This document shows, in pieces, positions 8,010 through 16,307 of a stretch of 31,683 bases of DNA. Each line of letters starts with the position of its first letter. The stretch's first letter is position 1. The notes under the pieces are model-generated. The model saw nothing but the letters and a program-made list of their open reading frames with translations. It made no database searches and had not been told where the DNA came from. The translations under genes were made by a program, and so were the position numbers. Source of the stretch: CAWULT01 sp963923455 (GTDB taxonomy: Bacteria > Acidobacteriota > Vicinamibacteria > Vicinamibacterales > UBA2999); assembly GCA_963923455.1 (NCBI GenBank), contig CAWULT010000048.1, forward strand, positions 1-31,683. The letters are read 5' to 3'.

Positions 8010-8065
8010 CCAGTACATACACCAGAACTGGACCTTCCGGTGCAGCGGGCGTTCGGCGATACACT
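8010..8065. promoter_or_regulatory. Divergent regulatory region: inverted repeat and -10-like element
   Basis: Between the hydrolase and NTF2-like gene starts there is an imperfect inverted repeat, CCAGTAC (8010-8016) - 8 nt - GAACTGG (8025-8031), 6 of 7 positions paired, in a locally A/T-richer patch. GATACACT at 8058-8065 resembles a -10 element for the plus-strand pair, but no good -35 sits at 17 bp. The repeat could be an operator controlling both directions (inference). Confidence 0.35.
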
Positions 8066-8108
8066 GTGTGGCCGTACGGTTCACCCCATTTTTCCCAGGA
8101 GCATGCAC

Positions 8109-8591
8109 ATGAGGCTGTTTGCCGGTATCGTCGTCTTCGTCGCGGCCACGGTCGCCGCCGCCCACGCCGCTGAACCCGTCGTGGCCCTGTCGCCCGAGGC
8201 GCAGAAGGCCCTGCTGGCCAGCAAGGACCCGCAGCTGGCGGCGAACAAGAAGCTGGTGTGGGACATGTGGCGCACCTTCCTGCAGGGCGGCGACATCAAC
8301 TCGGCCGACCGGTTCCTGGCGCCCGAGTACCACCAGCACAACCCCAACGCCGAGACCGGCCTGGCCGGGGTGAAGGCCTACTTCCGCGCACAGGGCCGGA
8401 AGGCGGAGCCGCCGAAGGACTACATCGACCGGCTGGTGTCCATCGTCGCCGAGCGCGACCTGGTGACGCTGGCGCTCGTGCGCGAGGGCAAGGACAAGGA
8501 CGGCAAGGCCTACACGACCACGTGGTTCGACATGTTCCGCATCGCCAACGGCAAGATCGTCGAGCACTGGGACACGGCCACGAAGCCGTAG
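8109..8591 (+). CDS. Exported SnoaL/NTF2-like protein
   Basis: 160 residues from ATG 8109. The Shine-Dalgarno AGGAG (8097-8101) is 7 nt from this ATG and only 1 nt from the in-frame ATG at 8103, which decides the start. The signal peptide is MRLFAGIVVFVAATVAAAHA. The mature part has the NTF2-like (SnoaL) fold: a helical NKKLVWDMWRTFLQGGDINSADRFLAPEYHQHNP segment, GLAGVKAYFRA, and a terminal sheet with TTTWFDMFRIANGKIVEHWDTA. The last motif is very typical of SnoaL-like proteins that bind or isomerise small hydrophobic molecules. It lies 22 nt upstream of the SMP-30-like gene and probably forms an operon with it. The ligand is unknown. Confidence 0.85.
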   Translation: MRLFAGIVVFVAATVAAAHAAEPVVALSPEAQKALLASKDPQLAANKKLVWDMWRTFLQGGDINSADRFLAPEYHQHNPNAETGLAGVKAYFRAQGRKAEPPKDYIDRLVSIVAERDLVTLALVREGKDKDGKAYTTTWFDMFRIANGKIVEHWDTATKP

Positions 8592-8613
8592 CGCGGGAGG
8601 AGGGGAGAAGATC

Positions 8614-9561
8614 ATGTTCAGCGAGACCCGACTGGCCCTTGGCCTGGCAGCCCTGCTGGCGACGACAGGCGCCACGTTCGCGCAGGCGCCGGCGCAGGCC
8701 GGCCCCCAGCCGTTCAAGGCTGGCACCCCGCTCAGCGCCACGAACGAAGCCGGGCAGGTCGTGCCGATGTCGAACAACGTGAAGGTCTACGGCAGCTTCC
8801 ACTTCGCCGAGAGCTGCACGTTCGATCCGACGCGCAACCTGATCGTGGCGATGAACGCCGGCAACCCGCAGAACGTGGCGCAGAACGACGGCTTCGTGTC
8901 GCTCATCAACCCGGACGGCAGCGTGCACACGAGCAAGTGGATCGGCGCCACCCGTGACGGGCTCACGCTGAACCATCCGCTCGGCAGCGCCATCCAGGGC
9001 GGCACGCTCTACACCGTCGACGGCGACACGGTACGCACGTTCGACCTGGCGACGGGCGAGCCGCGCCGCGCCATCCAGGTGCCCGGTGCGACGGGCCTGA
9101 ACGGCATTGCCGTCGCGGCCGACGGCACGATCTACGCGTCCAACACGCGCGGGCCCGAGCGCATCTTCCGCGTGCGGCCCGACGGCACGAGCAGCACGTT
9201 CGTGGACGGTGCGCCGCTGGCGCTGCCGAACGGCGTGGCGATCGATCCGCAGGGCAACATCGTCGTCGTCAACATCAACACCAACGACGTGCTGACGTTC
9301 AGCCCCGCCGGCCAGCTCGTGCGGACGGAGAAGTCGGCCGAGGCCGGCAACGACGGCGTCGTGGTGCTGCCCGACGGCACGAAGTACACGAGCAGCGTCC
9401 GCTTCGGCAGCGTGTCGCGGATTCGTCCGGGTCGGCCGGCCGAGGTCATCGCGCGCGGCATTCCGAGCGCCGCGTCGATGTGCTACGACTCGCGCCAGAA
9501 CCAGCTCGTGATTCCGATGAACCCGCACAACGCGCTGGCGTTCATCAAGCTCGGGCGGTAG
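8614..9561 (+). CDS. Exported SMP-30/gluconolactonase-like beta-propeller protein
   Basis: 315 residues from ATG 8614, preceded by a strong AGGAGGGGAG. The signal peptide is MFSETRLALGLAALLATTGATFA. The rest is a six-bladed propeller of the SMP-30/NHL type: FAESCTFDPTRNLIVAMNAG, HPLGSAI, GLNGIAVAADGTIYASNTRG, ALPNGVAIDPQGNIVVVNINTND, GNDGVVVLPDGTKY and AASMCYDSRQNQLVIP. Conserved Glu and Asn residues at blade starts fit the metal-binding lactonase family. Family members hydrolyse sugar lactones or other lactones, which would fit the neighbouring dienelactone hydrolase, but this activity is not proven by sequence. It lies downstream of the NTF2-like gene and is followed by a hairpin at 9579-9608. 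Confidence 0.8.
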   Translation: MFSETRLALGLAALLATTGATFAQAPAQAGPQPFKAGTPLSATNEAGQVVPMSNNVKVYGSFHFAESCTFDPTRNLIVAMNAGNPQNVAQNDGFVSLINPDGSVHTSKWIGATRDGLTLNHPLGSAIQGGTLYTVDGDTVRTFDLATGEPRRAIQVPGATGLNGIAVAADGTIYASNTRGPERIFRVRPDGTSSTFVDGAPLALPNGVAIDPQGNIVVVNINTNDVLTFSPAGQLVRTEKSAEAGNDGVVVLPDGTKYTSSVRFGSVSRIRPGRPAEVIARGIPSAASMCYDSRQNQLVIPMNPHNALAFIKLGR

Positions 9562-9578
9562 CGAGCCGGTACAGACGA

Positions 9579-9608
9579 ACGGCCGCGCGCCCGTGGGTGC
9601 GCGGCCGT
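9579..9608. terminator. Hairpin between convergent genes
   Basis: ACGGCCGCGC (9579-9588) and GCGCGGCCGT (9599-9608) form a perfect 10-bp stem with a 10-nt loop, between the SMP-30-like gene end (9561) and the convergent flavoprotein gene end (9625). There is no T-tract, so it is a terminator-like element for both directions. Confidence 0.6.
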
Positions 9609-9624
9609 CCCTCACCTGGCGCCG

Positions 9625-11283
9625 CTAGGCGGCGCCGCGTCCCCGCTGCGGGGCGTCGACCGCCGATTGATACGGCGCCGGGTCCGGCGCCACCTGCGGC
9701 AGGTTGACGAACCGCTGGTGCGTCGCCACGTCCACCCCGGCGACGAACAGGTCTCTGGCGATCCCCGCGATGACCCTCGGGTGATCGACGACGCTCGGCA
9801 CGTCGCCCACCGGGATGCCGAAGCTCAGTTGCCCCGCCAGGTTGAAGCAGTGGATGTGGCGCAGGTAGTCGGCCTTCACCCCCGCGCGCGGCTGGAACTC
9901 GAACGCCGGCCCGAGATACGGATGGGCGCCGCCGCCGGCATGTTCCTCCCCGGGCTGGGGCTGGTAGCGGTGGCGCCACAACGCAATCGCGTCGTGGATG
10001 CGCGCCAGTTCGGGCTGCGCCGACAGATCGATGCGGTAGCCGGTGCCGGCGATCAGGTAGTCGAACCGGTGCGTGCGGCTGCCGACCCTGGCGACGATCT
10101 GTCCGTTATTCATCGCGACGTCCGACAGCGAGGCGTTCAGGTGCAGGCGGAAGTTCCTGAAGGCCACCGCGCGCTGGAGCGAATCGAGCGGCACCGACGC
10201 CACGCGGCGTTCGCCGAGCAGGTAGTTCCGCCAGCGCACCACCTCGGGCAGTTCGTAGTTCAGGTCGGTCGGGCCCGCGTAGCCGCGGTCGGGCGCCGGG
10301 CCGGTGGCGGGCCCTCCCTGGTAGTCCACGTAGGCCCGCCGGTTGAACATGTGCACCTCGGCCGCGCCGCCCTCGAGCGCCACCGCCGCGGCGTCGAACG
10401 CGTTGGAGCCGGCGCCGATCACGCCGACGACCTTGCCGGCGAGGTTGACCGGGATGCTGCCGGTCGAGTGCGTCCAGACGCTCGACGGCAGGGCCTGCAG
10501 GAAGTCCGGGATCGCGGGCCCGCCGGCCCCTGCGTAGCCGGTCGCCAGGATCAGCTTGCGCGTCGTTTCGACGCGGGGCTGGCCGTCCACCTCGAGGTGC
10601 AGCCGCAACGTGTCGTCGGCGGCCGGTTCGATCGACACGAGCCGCGTGCCGTAGCGGACCGTCGTGCCAGTCGTCTGCCGGTACCAGTCGAGGTAGTCGG
10701 CCCAGGCGAGGCGCGGAATGCGGTCGAGCGCATCGAACGCGGCCGGGCCGTTGAGCGACTCGAACCACGCGCGGAAGCCGAGCGCGGGATTGTCGGGCTC
10801 GAGGCCCGCGAGTGTCTTCGGCGTGCGCAGCTGCTGCATCCGCGCGATCCGCCGCCAGATGCCCGCCTGCCCGGGTGCGGCCTGGTCGATCAGCGATACG
10901 CGGCCGATGCCGCGGCGCTTCAGGCCGTACGCGAGCGACAGGCCGCTCTGGCCCGCGCCGACGATCACCACGTTGTGCTCGACGCCCGCCTTCGGCCGCA
11001 CCCAGTCGGCTGGCTCGCGCCCGGCCCAGCGCAGGGCGAGGCGCGTCTGCGTCTCGAGGTGCTGGGGCGATCCGGGCGGCAGTGCCGCTCCGCCGGCCTG
11101 ACCGGCGTCGGCGATCGCGGCCGCGCCGATCGAGCCTCCGAGGGCCGCGCCGGCGGCCCGGCGCATGAACCCGCGCCGGTCGATGGGGGCTGTCGCGGGG
11201 GAATCGACGTGTGCGGTTGAGGGGGAGCGGGAAGGAACGTCTGCGCCGCCGCCTTCGGCGGCGCGATCCTCGTGGTCGGTCAC
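9625..11283 (-). CDS. Tat-exported FAD/NAD(P)-binding oxidoreductase (flavin monooxygenase-like)
   Basis: 552 residues from ATG 11283. After about 35 lead residues comes a twin-arginine signal (DRRGFMRRAAGAALGGSIGAAAIA). A first Rossmann motif, VVIVGAGQSGLSLA (GAGQSG at 109-114), would bind FAD. A second, VVGVIGAGSNAFDAAA (GAGSNA at 290-295), would bind NAD(P)H. ILATGY near 245-250 and LIAGTGYRIDLS in the C-terminal third are ATG-type motifs seen in flavin-containing and Baeyer-Villiger-type monooxygenases. The second Rossmann motif has Asn-Ala in place of the usual Ser-Gly/Ala. A cofactor-loaded flavoprotein is a sensible Tat substrate. Nearby lactone-acting enzymes make a Baeyer-Villiger or hydroxylating role attractive, but that is inference. 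Confidence 0.78.
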   Translation of the reverse strand: MTDHEDRAAEGGGADVPSRSPSTAHVDSPATAPIDRRGFMRRAAGAALGGSIGAAAIADAGQAGGAALPPGSPQHLETQTRLALRWAGREPADWVRPKAGVEHNVVIVGAGQSGLSLAYGLKRRGIGRVSLIDQAAPGQAGIWRRIARMQQLRTPKTLAGLEPDNPALGFRAWFESLNGPAAFDALDRIPRLAWADYLDWYRQTTGTTVRYGTRLVSIEPAADDTLRLHLEVDGQPRVETTRKLILATGYAGAGGPAIPDFLQALPSSVWTHSTGSIPVNLAGKVVGVIGAGSNAFDAAAVALEGGAAEVHMFNRRAYVDYQGGPATGPAPDRGYAGPTDLNYELPEVVRWRNYLLGERRVASVPLDSLQRAVAFRNFRLHLNASLSDVAMNNGQIVARVGSRTHRFDYLIAGTGYRIDLSAQPELARIHDAIALWRHRYQPQPGEEHAGGGAHPYLGPAFEFQPRAGVKADYLRHIHCFNLAGQLSFGIPVGDVPSVVDHPRVIAGIARDLFVAGVDVATHQRFVNLPQVAPDPAPYQSAVDAPQRGRGAA

Positions 11284-11346
11284 ACAGCACCTCGCTGCGT
11301 CTCACGGACGCGTGTTGTCGACCGTAGGATACGACAGCGCGCACGA

Positions 11347-11380
11347 GGGGTGGCGCCCGATGTCGCTCGGGCGCCACCCC
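11347..11380 (-). terminator. Strong hairpin downstream of the propeller/PKD gene
   Basis: A perfect 14-bp inverted repeat, 11347-11360 and 11367-11380, with a 6-nt loop. It lies 38 nt after the stop codon of the minus-strand propeller gene and about 60 nt before the start of the flavoprotein gene. No T-tract follows on the minus strand. It most likely ends or protects the propeller gene transcript. Confidence 0.62.
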
Positions 11381-11417
11381 AATGCCGTGCAGTCGGCGCG
11401 TCAGGAAGCCCTGGCGA

Positions 11418-13709
11418 CTACGGAGCGACTGCGCCCAAGGCCTGCAGCAGGGAGTCGTACACCGTCTTCTGCGCCTGGCACGTCGTGATCCAGTCGCGCC
11501 CCGGGCCATTTCCGTCAGGGGTTCCGCGGAGGGCACACCCGTCGGTCCGCTGAATCGCCTGACGAAGTTGATGGGCGGCCTCGGTGAGGTTCTCGCCCTG
11601 CAAGGCGAGCACGGCGTTGCTGAAGAACTGCGTCAGCGCGTTCTGGTTCCCTCGGGTGCTCACGACGGTCGAGGGCAGCGCGTTCACCACCATGCTGGCG
11701 GCCTGCACCTGGATGGCCGCGTAGTCCCATGTCGTGGTGGCGGTGATCTGAACGGTATCAGGAGCGCCCGCGCCGAGGGCGTCACTCGCCGTCAGCGTGG
11801 CGACGTAGACGCCGGGAACGTCCGCCGTGAACGTCGCGTTGGGGACGGTCGGACTCGCAATGCTCGCCACGCTGCCGGCGGGCACGGTGGTCAGCGCCCA
11901 TCCATAGCTCACGGTCTCTCCGTTGGGGTCCACCGCGGAGCCATGCAACTGCACCGTGCTCCCGACAATCACCAGCTGATCGAGGCCGGCGTCGGCCGTC
12001 GGCGGCGGGTTGTCCGATATCGTGACCTGCGACGGCGCGCTGGACAGGCCTTCCAGATCGGTTGCGACCAGCTGCACCACGTACGTGCCTGGAAGGTCCG
12101 GCACGAAGCTGGGCGTCATCGTCGTGGCACCGGCGAGCGCGACCTGGCTGCCGCTCGGCATCGACACGAAGCTCCACGCGTACCGCAGCTGGTTCGTCGC
12201 GGTGTTGTCGTCGGACGAGCCGCTCCCGTCGAGGCGCACCGTGGCACCGAGGCGGACCGTCTGGTTGGCACCAGCATTGGCAGTCGGCGCCGCGTTTGGC
12301 GTGCCGGCCGACGGCGCGATGAACGTGAAGTCGTCCATCAGGAACCCCGAGGCCCAGCCGAATCCAGTGTCCCTGCGCGGACGGAGCCTGAGCTCGTCGA
12401 TGTTCACGAAGTCGGCTTGTACCCAGACGTACCCGGGCCCCAGTGGCTGGTCGATCGATCGCACCAGCACGCCGGCCCTGTAACCATCGAGCGTAATGGC
12501 GTTCGCGCTGTTCTCGGTCAGTGCGTCTCTGGTCGTTGCCGAGGAGAACCACGCCCCGACGAAGTCGAATGCCTGCCGCACGCAGCAGGAACCGGGGGCC
12601 GATTCGACGTATCTGATGAGGGTCAACGTGTTGTAGCCATTGGAGGCGGCGTACTCGCCAGACGGCGACCCGTAGGAGTTGCCGGCGCCGTTCCAGTACG
12701 TGTAACTCCAGTCGTCCTGCAGGTTCCAGCCCGAGCCGAAGTCCCACCCGAAGCTGCCGTAGCCGGAACCGATGAGGGCGTTGTTCGGCACGTCGTCGAA
12801 GGTGAGGACCACGGGACGCGGGGCGAGGGGCCCGACGACCGTCATGCGCGTGGGGTAGTAGAGAAGGCCGCCAGCACTGACCGGCGACTGTGCCCCCGTT
12901 GCCGGGTCGACGCGAACCACGGTGTTGCCCAGGTAGTTCGCGACGAACAGACTGCCGCTGGCATCGCGGCCGATCCCCGAGGGATAGTCGAATGTGCCGC
13001 CGGAGCTGACGACGGTCTGGCTGCCCGTGGCCGGGTCGATGCGGAGGATGTTGTTGGCGCCGGCGTTGCCGACGAGGAGGTGTCCGGCTGCGTCGATCAC
13101 GATCGCCGCCGGGTTCACGAGGCTGCCCCCGGCACTGACCAGCGACTGCGCTCCGCTCGAGGGATCGATCCGGAGGATCGTGTTGGCAATCTGGCTCGTC
13201 ACGAAGATGTCGCCGCCGGATCCGACAACCAGGTCGGTGGGGTAGTCGAGCTGCCCGCCCGCGCTGACCACCGTCTGCGCGCCCGTCGAGGCATCGACGC
13301 GGACGATCGTGTTCCCCGTGTAGTTCGCGACGATGATGTTGCCGTTCGCCTCGATGCCGAGGCCCACCGGGTAGCTCAGGCTGCCGCCTGAACTGATTAC
13401 CGACTGAGTGCCCGTCGAAGGATCGATGCTGAGGATCTCGTTGCTGCAGGCGCTGGCCACCACGATGCGTCCGCCGGAATCGACGGCGAGCCCCTCTGGC
13501 GTGCAGAGGGTCCCGCCGGAGCTCACGATGGTCTGTGCCCCGGTCGAGGGGTCGATGCTGACGATGGTGTTGGCGACGTTGTTGCCAACGAGGATGTCTC
13601 CGGGCTTGACGGCTGGCGTTGTCTGCGCGGTTCCGCCTTGCGAGGCGATGACGACCATCACCGCCGAGAGACAGAACAGCCATCGCTTCGCCTGCATGCT
13701 GACAGTCAT
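11418..13709 (-). CDS. Secreted beta-propeller protein with PKD-like domains
   Basis: 763 residues from ATG 13709; a second ATG at residue 5 is possible. The signal peptide ends near residue 29. Residues 37-294 are six consecutive units of exactly 43 residues with the pattern G-x-hydrophobics-VAN-x-NTIVRIDPSTGAQT-VSSGG-YP, predicting a six-bladed NHL/SMP-30-type propeller. Residues about 298-466 form a W/Y/G-rich segment beginning LTFDDVPNNALIGSGYG and ending FLMDDFTF, similar in style to the jelly-roll-like region of many exported proteins. Two PKD/Ig-like domains follow (about 473-563 and 566-652; ANAGANQTVRLGATVRLDGSGS and ADAGLDQLVIVGSTVQLHGS). A tail of about 110 residues rich in helix and glutamine, with two cysteines, ends the protein. 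No PEP-CTERM or LPXTG sorting signal is visible. A surface or matrix binding role is likely; no enzyme motif was recognised. Confidence 0.82.
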   Translation of the reverse strand: MTVSMQAKRWLFCLSAVMVVIASQGGTAQTTPAVKPGDILVGNNVANTIVSIDPSTGAQTIVSSGGTLCTPEGLAVDSGGRIVVASACSNEILSIDPSTGTQSVISSGGSLSYPVGLGIEANGNIIVANYTGNTIVRVDASTGAQTVVSAGGQLDYPTDLVVGSGGDIFVTSQIANTILRIDPSSGAQSLVSAGGSLVNPAAIVIDAAGHLLVGNAGANNILRIDPATGSQTVVSSGGTFDYPSGIGRDASGSLFVANYLGNTVVRVDPATGAQSPVSAGGLLYYPTRMTVVGPLAPRPVVLTFDDVPNNALIGSGYGSFGWDFGSGWNLQDDWSYTYWNGAGNSYGSPSGEYAASNGYNTLTLIRYVESAPGSCCVRQAFDFVGAWFSSATTRDALTENSANAITLDGYRAGVLVRSIDQPLGPGYVWVQADFVNIDELRLRPRRDTGFGWASGFLMDDFTFIAPSAGTPNAAPTANAGANQTVRLGATVRLDGSGSSDDNTATNQLRYAWSFVSMPSGSQVALAGATTMTPSFVPDLPGTYVVQLVATDLEGLSSAPSQVTISDNPPPTADAGLDQLVIVGSTVQLHGSAVDPNGETVSYGWALTTVPAGSVASIASPTVPNATFTADVPGVYVATLTASDALGAGAPDTVQITATTTWDYAAIQVQAASMVVNALPSTVVSTRGNQNALTQFFSNAVLALQGENLTEAAHQLRQAIQRTDGCALRGTPDGNGPGRDWITTCQAQKTVYDSLLQALGAVAP
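12828..13601 (-). repeat. Six tandem 129-bp coding repeats
   Basis: Six head-to-tail units of 129 bp (43 codons) encode the propeller part of the protein above. Unit length is constant, with no insertion or deletion. The best-conserved core is the ID/VDPSTGAQ-VSSGG stretch in each unit. The sequence between cores differs, so this is a diverged coding repeat and not a recent satellite expansion. Confidence 0.85.
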
Positions 13710-14002
13710 GACGACCCCATCGGCTCACGCCCCATCCGCAAATGGCTGGAGGCGTGCCAGCGTTAGGCAAGAAGCGGGCCCTGAGTCCTGAAGGACCCAA
13801 CCTCAGCCTTTTCGAACAGAGGCAAGGCGAGCCGCACCGAAGCGCTCCGCTGGGGCGGCTTATGTCTGCCCTGGGCGGAACAACCGGGATTCCTTCGGCG
13901 ACCACCCTCTCGGGCGAGGGTGCGCGATCATGCGCAGTCGAAATCCCACGGGTGGCGGCCGCCACCCGGAGGGCCCGCCACGACACCGGGCGGCGTGGCC
14001 GC
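13710..14002 (-). promoter_or_regulatory. Intergenic region with palindrome and consecutive hairpins
   Basis: The region lies between the reductase gene end (14003) and the propeller gene start (13709), both minus strand. A perfect 18-bp palindrome (13950-13967) follows the reductase stop codon and may act as its terminator. A stretch at 13781-13860 can fold into three side-by-side hairpins: CTGAG (13781-13785) / CTCAG (13802-13806) enclosing GTCC/GGAC; GCCT (13806-13809) / AGGC (13820-13823); AGCCGC (13830-13835) / GCGGCT (13855-13860). This could be a structured leader of the propeller gene. No known riboswitch consensus was matched. Confidence 0.35.
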
Positions 14003-15001
14003 CTACGAGTAGCCGCCGGTCGCCGGGTGCGGCACGTACAGCTCCTCGAGCCGCGCGACCTCGTCGGACGACAGCGTCAGGTCGAGCGCCGCGACGGCGT
14101 CGTCCAGGTGGTGGGCCTTGGTGGCGCCGACGATCGGCGACGTCACGACGGGCTTGCTCAGGATCCACGCCATCGCCACCTGCGCCGGTGACACGCCGCG
14201 CTCGCGCGCCACGTCGTTCGTGCGGTCGATGACCGCCTTGTCGACGTCCACGGTCTTGCCGTAGAGCAGCGACGCAATCGCATCCGTCCTGCCCCGATCC
14301 GTCGTGGCGTCCGGCGTCCAGGGCCGCGCCAGTCGCCCGCGGGCGAGCGGCGACCATGGCGTGACGCCGATGCCCTCGGACGCGCAGAGCCGGAGCATCT
14401 CGCGCTCGTCCTCGCGGTAGAGCAGGTTGTAGTAGTTCTGCATCGAGATGAACGGCGCCCAGCCGTTCGCGCGCTGCAGGCCGAGGGCCTTCATGAACTG
14501 CCAGGCGTGCATCGACGACGCGCCCAGGTACCGCGCCTTGCCAGCCCGGACCACCGCGTCGAGGGCCTCGAGGGTCTCCTCGAGCGGCGTGTCGTAGTCG
14601 TAGCGGTGAGTGATGTAGAGGTCGACGTAGTCCATGCCCAGGCGGCGCAGGCTCTTGTCGATCTCCGCGAGGATGGCCTTTCGCGACAGGCCGCGGCCGT
14701 TCGGCCCCGTCGACACGGGCCCCCACACCTTCGTCGCGACGACGACCTCGTCGCGCCGGGCGAAGTCGCGGAGTGCGCGGCCCGTCACCTCTTCACTGGC
14801 GCCGTTGGAGTAGATGTTGGCCGTGTCGAAGAAGTTGATGCCGGCGTCGACGGCGCGTCTGATGTGGCGGCGGCTCTCGTCCTCGTCGAGGGTCCAGTGC
14901 CACTGCATGACGCCCGGCGTCGCGGCCTGGCCGTAGCTCATGCAGCCCAGGCACACCCGTGACACCTGGAGTCCCGTCCGGCCCAATCGTACGTATTCCA
15001 T
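14003..15001 (-). CDS. Aldo/keto reductase
   Basis: 332 residues from ATG 15001. The sequence follows the aldo/keto reductase (AKR) TIM barrel from the start (MEYVRLGRTGLQVSRVCLGCMSYG). The catalytic tetrad is intact: Asp59 and Tyr64 in FFDTANIYSNG, Lys91 in VVVATKV and His132 in DLYITHRYD. The cofactor-binding part is present near the C-terminus (PVVTSPIVGATKAHHL). It would reduce a carbonyl with NADPH in the cytoplasm; it has no signal peptide. Its start lies 15 nt after the stop codon of the alpha/beta hydrolase gene, so the two are probably co-transcribed. The Shine-Dalgarno sequence is weak, in keeping with coupling. The substrate is not predictable; close relatives are called general ketoreductases. 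Confidence 0.9.
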   Translation of the reverse strand: MEYVRLGRTGLQVSRVCLGCMSYGQAATPGVMQWHWTLDEDESRRHIRRAVDAGINFFDTANIYSNGASEEVTGRALRDFARRDEVVVATKVWGPVSTGPNGRGLSRKAILAEIDKSLRRLGMDYVDLYITHRYDYDTPLEETLEALDAVVRAGKARYLGASSMHAWQFMKALGLQRANGWAPFISMQNYYNLLYREDEREMLRLCASEGIGVTPWSPLARGRLARPWTPDATTDRGRTDAIASLLYGKTVDVDKAVIDRTNDVARERGVSPAQVAMAWILSKPVVTSPIVGATKAHHLDDAVAALDLTLSSDEVARLEELYVPHPATGGYS

Positions 15002-15016
15002 CGGCGTCGACCGCGG

Positions 15017-16114
15017 CTACCGCTTGTCCAGCCCGTTGTCGGCCAGGAACTTCGACAGCAGGTCGGCCACTGCCACGTTGTTCATGTCCGCGAAGGGGAT
15101 ATGCGTGTTGCCCTTGAGACCGGCGTCGGGCAGCATCAGCACCTGGGCCTTGCCGCCGTACTTGTTGACCTTCTCCGCGAAGAGCCGCGACAGCCTGAGG
15201 CTGTTCGAGTAGCTCGCGGACTTGTCGACGTTGTCGCCCCAGACCATCTGCATCGGGACCTTCGCCAGCTTCTTGAACTCCTCGAGCGGCACTTCGATGG
15301 GCCCGAACCCGTTGACCGGGCCGCCGGGGCCCTCACCCTGCGGATAGACGTAGCCGACGTTCTCGTACATCACGATGGCGGCCAGGTTGTTCGTCTTGAG
15401 CGCCGTCAGGATGGCGCGCATGCCGCCAGCGGAGTTCGTCAGGGCCACGCTCGGACCGATCCGGTCCATCAACTTCGCCGCGGCGTCCGACTGCACCTGC
15501 GCGTTCTCGATCGTGTCGAACTCCAGGTAGCGCGCGCGCGAGGCCTGGTTCCAGGCCTCGGGGTCCTTCGTCGGGAACTGCACGCCCTCGAACCAGTTCG
15601 GGTACTGGGCGCCGAAGCGCCACGCGGTGAAGTTGCCCTGGTCGCGGCCGGCGCCCGGCTCGTAGGTGTGAGCCTCGCAGCCCCAGTTGGCGCGGCCCAC
15701 GCGCGGGCCGTCCCAGATGTAGACGGGGAAGCCGCGGCGCAGGAAGATGCTCTGGTAGCCCTCGCCGCCGTCCCAGCGATTCAGCCAGGCCGTCGCCGCG
15801 GCGCTGTGCCACATCACCAGGTTGACCCGGCGCGGGTTCACCGGGATCTGGTAGTCGACGTACCCGTGGTCGCAGTGCAGCGATCGGCTGTTGGGGTCGC
15901 CCAGGACCTTGCCGCCCACGGCGAAGGAGCCCTGCTTCTGGATCGTGATTGGCGTGCCGGCGCGTGACGGCCGGCCCTGCGCTCCCGCGAGGCTGCCCGC
16001 CATCACGGCGATCGCACCCGCGGCCAGCAGTCCCACGCGCACACGAGAGCGGCACCGGCCGGCTGACGTGCTCTGGGACGCGGGCTGCTCGAATCGGTCC
16101 TGCCATTCACTCAT
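15017..16114 (-). CDS. Exported alpha/beta hydrolase
   Basis: 365 residues from ATG 16114, chosen because a GGGGGCAG Shine-Dalgarno sequence sits just upstream; the frame is open for 34 more codons of implausible arginine-rich sequence. A long-headed signal peptide ends near residue 46 (RVGLLAAGAIAVMAGSLAGAQ). The core has an alpha/beta hydrolase layout: a VNLVMWHSAAATAWLN strand and oxyanion region, GYQSIFLRRGFPVYIWDGPRVGRA, and the nucleophile elbow TNSAGG with Ser228. Asp294 in VWGDNVD and His338 in NTHIPFADMNN complete a triad. The elbow begins T-N instead of the common G/H-x. It is probably an esterase-like periplasmic enzyme. It lies upstream of the aldo/keto reductase gene and 193 bp downstream of the DUF6282-type gene. 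Confidence 0.8.
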   Translation of the reverse strand: MSEWQDRFEQPASQSTSAGRCRSRVRVGLLAAGAIAVMAGSLAGAQGRPSRAGTPITIQKQGSFAVGGKVLGDPNSRSLHCDHGYVDYQIPVNPRRVNLVMWHSAAATAWLNRWDGGEGYQSIFLRRGFPVYIWDGPRVGRANWGCEAHTYEPGAGRDQGNFTAWRFGAQYPNWFEGVQFPTKDPEAWNQASRARYLEFDTIENAQVQSDAAAKLMDRIGPSVALTNSAGGMRAILTALKTNNLAAIVMYENVGYVYPQGEGPGGPVNGFGPIEVPLEEFKKLAKVPMQMVWGDNVDKSASYSNSLRLSRLFAEKVNKYGGKAQVLMLPDAGLKGNTHIPFADMNNVAVADLLSKFLADNGLDKR

Positions 16115-16307
16115 GTTCTGCCCCCAACTGCCCACGCCAGACGTCGTCGGGCGCGTGTGCCGGCATGGCACTCGACCCGTCCGCGCGGGCCGAACGGACC
16201 TTCTGCGGTCCTTCACGCGTCGTTTACACGTGGGCCTTGATTCTCAGCGCACTGCGGGCGCGGAATCGATGCCCCGATCGAGTTAGGTTGGTGGCGTCGG
16301 ACGCGCC

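Noticed and set aside
12828..13601. Tandem repeats as a possible CRISPR array
   Set aside because: Unit length is 129 bp, the repeats are diverged and in frame, and they encode propeller blades. No cas gene is present.
13762..13768. GTTAGGC resembling an integron attC core site
   Set aside because: No matching RYYYAAC partner lies at attC distance on the correct side, and there is no integrase or cassette structure.
13710..13860. Possible c-di-GMP riboswitch upstream of the propeller gene
   Set aside because: The conserved GEMM core segments are not present in either strand. Only generic hairpins remain.
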